A stretch of DNA of 10,107 bases. Source: Fusobacterium_C sp036516095. GTDB taxonomy: Bacteria; Fusobacteriota; Fusobacteriia; Fusobacteriales; Fusobacteriaceae. A model generated the notes under the pieces. That model did no database searches. It was not told where the DNA came from and worked only from the letters and a program-made list of their open reading frames with translations. How positions within the stretch are numbered: the stretch's first letter is position 1; the number at the start of each line of letters is the position of its first letter. The stretch is taken from assembly GCF_036516095.1 (NCBI RefSeq), contig NZ_DATBUM010000123.1, positions 1-10,107 on the forward strand. The letters run 5' to 3'. Of the stretch, positions 5,622-10,107 are shown piece by piece. A program made the translations under genes and the position numbers.

Positions 5622-6680
5622 CTATTTTATTCCCTTTTCTTTCTTAATATATTTTGTGGAACGACCACTGCCTACCTGCCTTATCTTTTCATTGTCCTGT
5701 AATTCTTTTAAAGCTCGTTCTATTGTTCTCTGTGATATATCTGGGCAAAGAACCATAATATCTTTTTTGGAAATCGGCTCGAATGACTTTTGAATAACAG
5801 AAAATACTCTTTCCGGTGAAGTCAATTTTTCTTTTCCAATTAGCTTAAATCTGTCATCACATTCTTGATATGCTTTTAAGAGAACCCCTAGCATATACTT
5901 TATGAACGGAAGTTCATCATTTTCTCCACTATGCCATTTTTCACTGGAGTTCTGTAATTCTTCATAATAAGAATCTTTGCTTTCTTCAATGAGCATCTCT
6001 ATACTGATATACCTTCCAACAAAATAACCGAACTTATAAAGTAAAAGAAGTGTCAATATCCTACTCATTCTTCCATTCCCATCATCAAAAGGATGAATAC
6101 ATAAGAAATCATGGATAAGTGCGGGGATTAGAATTAGTGGTGGAATATTTGCTTTCACTGCTTTCTTGTAAGCCTCCACCATTTCACCAAAGTAATTTTC
6201 CGTTTCAAAACTGCTTACCGGCTGAAATCGTACTTTTTTATTTCCGAAAGCATCGACTTCTACAATGGCATTATCCATAGTCTTAAATTTTCCCTTGTGA
6301 TTTACATAGGAATAAGAATATAACTGATTATGAAGTGTTAAGATATCATTTTTATTAAATTCTATATAGGCATAATTTTCATGGATCATATCAAGCACAT
6401 GTCGATATCCTGCAATTTCTTCTTCATTTCTGTTTTTAGGTTCCGCTTTCTTAGTCATCAGTTCCTTAAGTCTTGCATCATTGGTATAAATTCCTTCAAT
6501 AGCATTGGAAGACTTTGTACTTTGTATTTTAGCAACATCTATCATCTTCTCTAAAATATCTGGATAATTTTCTACATAAAGTTCCTGCTTTCCTTTATAT
6601 TCATGAATCTTTGCAATCATATGATATATATTAACAGATAAAGATAGTTCCATAAGTTTTAAATAATTAAATTTCCTCAA
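5622..6680 (-). CDS. Fic domain protein (class II type, winged-helix C-terminus)
   Basis: The product has 352 residues. The catalytic Fic motif HPFDDGNGR is complete at about 196-204, with His as general base and the GNGR loop for nucleotide phosphates. Near the N-terminus, SNAIEG (about 58-63) matches the inhibitory (S/T)xxxE(G/N) motif whose Glu blocks ATP binding, the layout of class II Fic proteins that carry their own inhibitor. The C-terminal 60 residues (ISKKDIMVL, ISQRTIERALKEL, then a GSGRSTKY wing) look like a winged-helix DNA-binding domain. Such proteins usually transfer AMP to protein hydroxyls; the target is unknown. The TTG at 6680 is taken as start because GGAGG lies seven bases before it. 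The ATG at 6707 overlaps the -10 box and cannot be on that transcript. The gene lies between the two receptor copies. Confidence 0.9.
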   Translation of the reverse strand: MRKFNYLKLMELSLSVNIYHMIAKIHEYKGKQELYVENYPDILEKMIDVAKIQSTKSSNAIEGIYTNDARLKELMTKKAEPKNRNEEEIAGYRHVLDMIHENYAYIEFNKNDILTLHNQLYSYSYVNHKGKFKTMDNAIVEVDAFGNKKVRFQPVSSFETENYFGEMVEAYKKAVKANIPPLILIPALIHDFLCIHPFDDGNGRMSRILTLLLLYKFGYFVGRYISIEMLIEESKDSYYEELQNSSEKWHSGENDELPFIKYMLGVLLKAYQECDDRFKLIGKEKLTSPERVFSVIQKSFEPISKKDIMVLCPDISQRTIERALKELQDNEKIRQVGSGRSTKYIKKEKGIK

Positions 6681-6705
6681 AACAGCACCTCCTTTTTTCA
6701 TAGCC

Positions 6706-6735
6706 ATTATATCATATTTGGCTATGGAAAATCAA
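6706..6735 (-). promoter_or_regulatory. Promoter of the Fic gene
   Basis: The minus strand shows TTGATT (6735-6730), an 18-base spacer and a perfect TATAAT (6711-6706). Transcription would start near 6699, giving a leader of about 20 bases that holds the GGAGG site (6692-6688) before the TTG start. The -35 box touches the edge of the inverted repeat at 6734-6763. Confidence 0.65.
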
Positions 6736-6763
6736 TAATGGCGAGAATAATCTCGCCATTATT
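6734..6763 (-). terminator. Perfect 13-bp inverted repeat: receptor terminator and/or Fic operator
   Basis: Arms 6734-6746 and 6751-6763 are perfect complements around the 4-base loop ATAA, with a GC-rich core (GGCGAGA). It is the strongest hairpin after the large receptor gene (stop at 6868), and on the minus strand it is followed by a short T-rich stretch (TTATTGATTTTCC), so it may terminate the receptor transcript. It also overlaps the Fic -35 edge, so it could instead be bound by a regulator, possibly the winged-helix part of the Fic protein itself. Confidence 0.55.
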
Positions 6764-6867
6764 TCCATTTTGGCATATTAAATTTAAACTTGGTGAGATT
6801 AACGATTATCTTTCATGGCATTCACCTATATTTCTATAATATCTTTTTATCAAATATTGAAAACAAA

Positions 6868-9800
6868 TTAAAAACGATAACTAAAACCCGCACTATAAGT
6901 TCTTCCTGCTGCCGGTAAGGCAGTTTTCGAATCCTGTCTTAAATAGTATTTATGATTAAATACGTTATTCACACCAAACTTCAAAGAAAAATTGTCATTT
7001 AGCTCATACGTTCCATAGAAATCTGCCACCCAGTGAGATGGGACTTTGGTTTTTACAATGGAGTAAATCCTATCAGGTTCTGCCGTGATATAGGAACTGA
7101 TATAGGTGGTATTCATTCCCAATTTTAAAGAATTTGTGATTTGATAATCCGCTCCGAAAGTTGCTTTTACTTTTGGTGCCAATGGAATTCTATCTCCTTT
7201 TTGAATATTACTTCCTGCCCCATTGAATTCACTGTATACTTCTTCCAAACTTGTAGTATATTCCTGATAATTTCTTGCTGCACTATAAACAAAAGCTCCT
7301 AATTCTGCTTGTACTGCATTTTTCTTTTTTTCGTCCAATCCTTGTAACTTTGGTATAATCACATCTTTTATTTTTTGTTGAGCTTCCGGTATGGTAATTT
7401 TTTCATCCATAGTATCGTAAACTAACTGCTTGTAATTTTCCTTTAAGATGTCAATGTTTTCCTTTGATAAGGATTGAGGATTTTGTATATCAAAATAAAT
7501 GTCAAGGTGTTTTTCTGTTCCATTTCTATAGGCTATTTTTTCTTCTCGCACTCTTTCTTCCACAATTTTCTTTACTTTTTCTTCATATCTATTTAAGACT
7601 ACTTTTGGTTCTACATAAGTAATAGACTCTCTCAACTTTAATTTATCAAACATCTGTTCTGATTGCAATTCCAATCCGATTCTTTGAGTTTTATCCAAGT
7701 TGATAAATCTCCATTCTCGAGTTGCATGAGAATTTCCATCTTTCACAATCGTAATAATTTCATCCTGAGTATTACTCAAAAATCCTGATACTCCATAGGT
7801 AATATTATTCCCAATCGTTCCTCGAATTCCTATTTCAAAATTATTCATTTTTTCCGTCTGTAATCCGCTTTCCCAGTACATTTTTACTTTATGTACGGGA
7901 TGAATGGATTTATTTGTCAATTGATTAGGAAGTGGAGTGTTGAAAGCTCTTTCATATTTAGCATACACAACATCCGTATCATTGATTTTATAATCGAAAC
8001 CGATTTCTCCTCCTAAATTATCTTCTTCCTTTTTGACCTCTTTTCGTAATTTGGACATGACAATTTGAGTTTTCCCATCTTTTTTTAATTCTTCCAATTT
8101 CTGTCCTACTTTTTCAAAATATCGAAGAAGATTATCTTCTCCTGTTGATAGATTCAAATATCCCATTAAATAGTTGCTAGTACTTTCAAGCTCCGGATTT
8201 CCGGTAATATGAAGTATTACTTCCGATTCCCTATGCCCTTTGTATTTTGCCTTTTCATAACGAAGTCCCGCATTGATATTGAATCTTTCCGTTACAGGAT
8301 AAGAGTTATGTAAATAAAAAGAATTTGTTGTCTTTTTCACATCTACTTTGGAATTTACAAAATTTGCCATTTTAAAATCAGCAGGTGCTTCAGGAGATAA
8401 ATAAGAGTAAAAGTCTTTTACTTTTAAATCCTCCGGAATTTCAACGAATTTTGTTGCCCAGTAGGATTCCGGTGCAACAATCTGTCCCTGTTTATTTACC
8501 CAAACCCCTTTTTTTCCATCTTTTTCCACAAAATTCATGAGATCATGAACTTTATAATCTTGAAATACCACTCCGGCTTTCCATAGATTTAATTTAAAAT
8601 TTTCATCTGTCCTAAAAGAAGAAATTCCTCCTCCTTTATCATACTTTTCTTGGCTCTCTTTCGAAGAAAGAGGATAAAGAAATTTTCCAAGAAGATCTCC
8701 CGTTTTTGCTTCTTTCATATTATTCATAAGAAAATTAAAAGTTGAAAATTCAGAACTTCCATAAATTCTTTCCCCTTCTTTCAATTCTTCTAAAGAAAAA
8801 TCTCGTCTTCCCTTTTTCGTAATTAAAAATTTCATATGATTTTCATGACTGAAAGGTTCTGATTGAATATCCAACTCTCGTCGAATTCTATGATCACTGT
8901 AATCCATTCCAAGAGTCAATTTCCCTTGATTATTTTTGTAACGATATTCTGTTTTCCATTTAACATTTTTAATTTCCTCTTCTATGCTTCCTTTCAATTC
9001 ACTGGAAAAATTTTCTGCAACGGGATCCAAAGCATATCCATTAGGAGTAAAAAAAGAGAGAAATTTTCCCCCCGGTAAAAATACTAAACGGGGATGTGCA
9101 TCCGCTTTTATATCTCTTGTCAACTTCGACTCGTTCACTCCTGCCGTGAAAGTTAAATTTTCTGTCGGAATGTATTCATAATCAATTCCTGCGGTATATC
9201 TCTTGGATTTTGTGTTTGCCAAAGTATCTCCCGGATGTTTTCGATTCTTCTTAATCTCTGAAAGGAAAGCTTCATTTGTTCCTTCCGAATTTTCATGGAA
9301 ATAACTCCCCGAGAATCGCATGCGATGTCTTGGGTTGATGTCAATGTTAAGTCCTCCCATCACATTCACTCTTTCCTCTTCTTCCAATTCTCGATATCCT
9401 TTTCCTTTTTTCGCTTCTACCGATATATTGGTAAACAAGTGTGGATTGATACGAATTCCCTTGCTGACTTCCGCCTTATAGGTATCAAAAGAACCTGCAG
9501 ATATATTCAAACTTCCATAGTCTTTTGCTTCTCCCATTTTCGTTACAATGTTAATAACTCCACTGGCTGTTCCACTTCCGTATAAGGTAATCCCTCCGCC
9601 GGGAATGATTTCAATCCGTTTGATACTTCCTGTCGGAATGGCATTGAAAGGAATCACTCCCATGCTTTCATCAATCGAAGTCATCGAGTTTCCGTCCACT
9701 AATACTTTGACTCGCATAATAGTTTTTTCTCCACTTCCCCGAAGAGCCACTACCGAACCTGCCGGCGTATGTGTCACTATAGTAAGTGGAGAATCTTCAA

Positions 9801-10007
9801 AAATTTCCATGATATTTTTGTATTGTTTTTTCTCAATATCCTTGTCTGTAATGATTACCGTGTTTTTTCTCTCACCGGAGAGAACCGAGCCACTATAAGT
9901 CGCCCCCCCCCCCGAATTTTTGTAGGCTTCAACTCCACTTCTTGGGTTCCCGCCATCGCAGACAAAGAAGCCAAGCACAACAAAGTCAAGACAATTTCTT
10001 TTTTCAT
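6868..10007 (-). CDS. Large TonB-dependent outer-membrane receptor, phase-variable, frame OFF here
   Basis: Starting at ATG 10007 (AAGGAGG upstream), MKKEIVLTLL leads a signal peptide ending near AMA-GTQ, then VELKPTKIR and a run of 11 G. Beyond the run a frame of over 1000 codons encodes a plug with LRGSGEKTIMRVKVLVDGNS, RIEIIPGGG and YGSGTASGVINIV, then a barrel with NLDKTQRIGLELQ, NNVFNHKYYL and a terminal GFSYRF, the C-terminal Phe expected of an outer-membrane barrel. With 11 G the two frames do not join and translation stops at 9855 after 50 residues; 12 G would give 1046 residues, 9 G one glycine fewer. That is longer than usual for the family, partly because of a charged helical insert (7210-7590). 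Such receptors import iron complexes, heme, cobalamin or sugars with TonB-ExbB-ExbD energy; the ligand is not evident and no transporter genes are nearby. Confidence 0.92.
9602..9699 (-). repeat. 98-bp exact direct repeat, copy 2 (in intact receptor)
   Basis: Identical to 5301-5398, in the same orientation and the same part of the plug. The separation of about 4.3 kb spans the Fic gene and almost the whole receptor, so recombination between the copies could delete or swap this region. Confidence 0.95.
9903..9913 (-). repeat. Poly-G tract (11 G on coding strand), candidate contingency locus
   Basis: Eleven consecutive C on the plus strand (G on the coding strand) lie between the signal peptide and plug of the receptor, in codons that would encode a Gly linker. 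Nothing else in this AT-rich window looks like it. Tract lengths of 9 or 12 restore the frame, whereas 10 or 11 do not. Confidence 0.9.
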
Positions 10008-10085
10008 AACTCCCTCCTCCTTTTGTTTTTTATGCATAATGTATATTTTTAAAAAATATTGTTTATTTAATGTTTTGATTTCCAT

Positions 10086-10094
10086 ACTATAGCA
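10086..10094 (-). promoter_or_regulatory. Possible extended -10 promoter of the receptor gene
   Basis: The minus strand reads TGCTATAGT, an extended -10 element, about 79 bases before the ATG at 10007. The -35 would fall at or beyond the window edge. Between it and the gene lies an AT-only palindrome (10043-10059), which does not match a Fur box well. Iron control therefore cannot be argued from sequence. Confidence 0.35.
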
Positions 10095-10107
10095 AAAGCC
10101 TAAAATA

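Noticed and set aside
6681..6707. ATG at 6707 as the Fic start
   Set aside because: The codon overlaps the TATAAT box, and the GGAGG site would be inside the coding region; TTG at 6680 fits both signals.
9315..9326. 12-bp perfect palindrome ATCGCATGCGAT
   Set aside because: It lies inside receptor codons for a His-Arg-Met-Arg stretch and has no supporting context; chance is sufficient.
9858..9978. A GTG at 9978 as the start of the long receptor frame
   Set aside because: It lies out of frame inside the signal peptide sequence, has no ribosome site, and would give a non-hydrophobic N-terminus with no signal peptide.
10043..10059. AT-only palindrome upstream of the receptor as a Fur box
   Set aside because: It lacks the GATAAT/ATTATC pattern, and A/T runs form such palindromes often in DNA of this composition.
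1..10107. CRISPR arrays, tRNA or rRNA genes, insertion sequences
   Set aside because: No regularly spaced repeats, cloverleaf sequences, rRNA segments or transposase-like frames were seen.

Overview
The window is AT-rich bacterial DNA that most likely comes from a Fusobacterium. The main reason is the cysteine lyase at 1658-2665: its active-site residues, including an Asp at position 232, fall at the same residue numbers I recall for the F. nucleatum enzyme Fn1055. A TonB-dependent outer-membrane receptor, a LemA protein and TTG starts behind strong Shine-Dalgarno sites fit that assignment. I cannot fix the species.

Layout. 1-576 (-) is the N-terminal part of an exported TPR-like protein that runs off the left edge. 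784-1443 (-) is a suppressor-of-fused (SUFU) domain protein with a strong terminator behind it. 1658-3445 (+) is a co-directional run: an Fn1055-type cysteine (hydroxyl)lyase, the decayed C-terminal end of a FabK/nitronate-monooxygenase-like flavoprotein, and a YbaK/EbsC-type aminoacyl-tRNA deacylase. 3492-4142 (-) is a divergent LemA protein that converges on the YbaK gene across a shared hairpin. 4412-4630 (-) is a small exported protein of unknown role with its own promoter and terminator. 4843-5567 (-) is a wrecked copy of a TonB-dependent receptor. 5622-6680 (-) is a Fic-domain protein with a winged-helix tail. 6868-10007 (-) is a large TonB-dependent receptor.

The most interesting signal is at the start of the large receptor. 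A run of 11 G on the coding strand (9903-9913) lies just after the signal peptide and separates it from the plug domain. With 11 G the signal peptide reads into a stop after 50 residues; with 9 or 12 G it would join a 1045- or 1046-residue receptor. This is the arrangement of a phase-variable surface receptor caught in the OFF state, unless the tract length is a sequencing error. About 4 kb away the broken receptor copy keeps the plug start and the last part of the barrel, and shares 98 consecutive identical bases with the intact gene, which suggests recombination between the copies.

The cysteine lyase (H2S and serine from cysteine) and the YbaK-type deacylase (a family that includes Cys-tRNA(Pro) editors) both concern cysteine, but a functional link is only inferred. 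The Fic gene lies between the two receptor copies, and its promoter abuts a perfect 13-bp inverted repeat.
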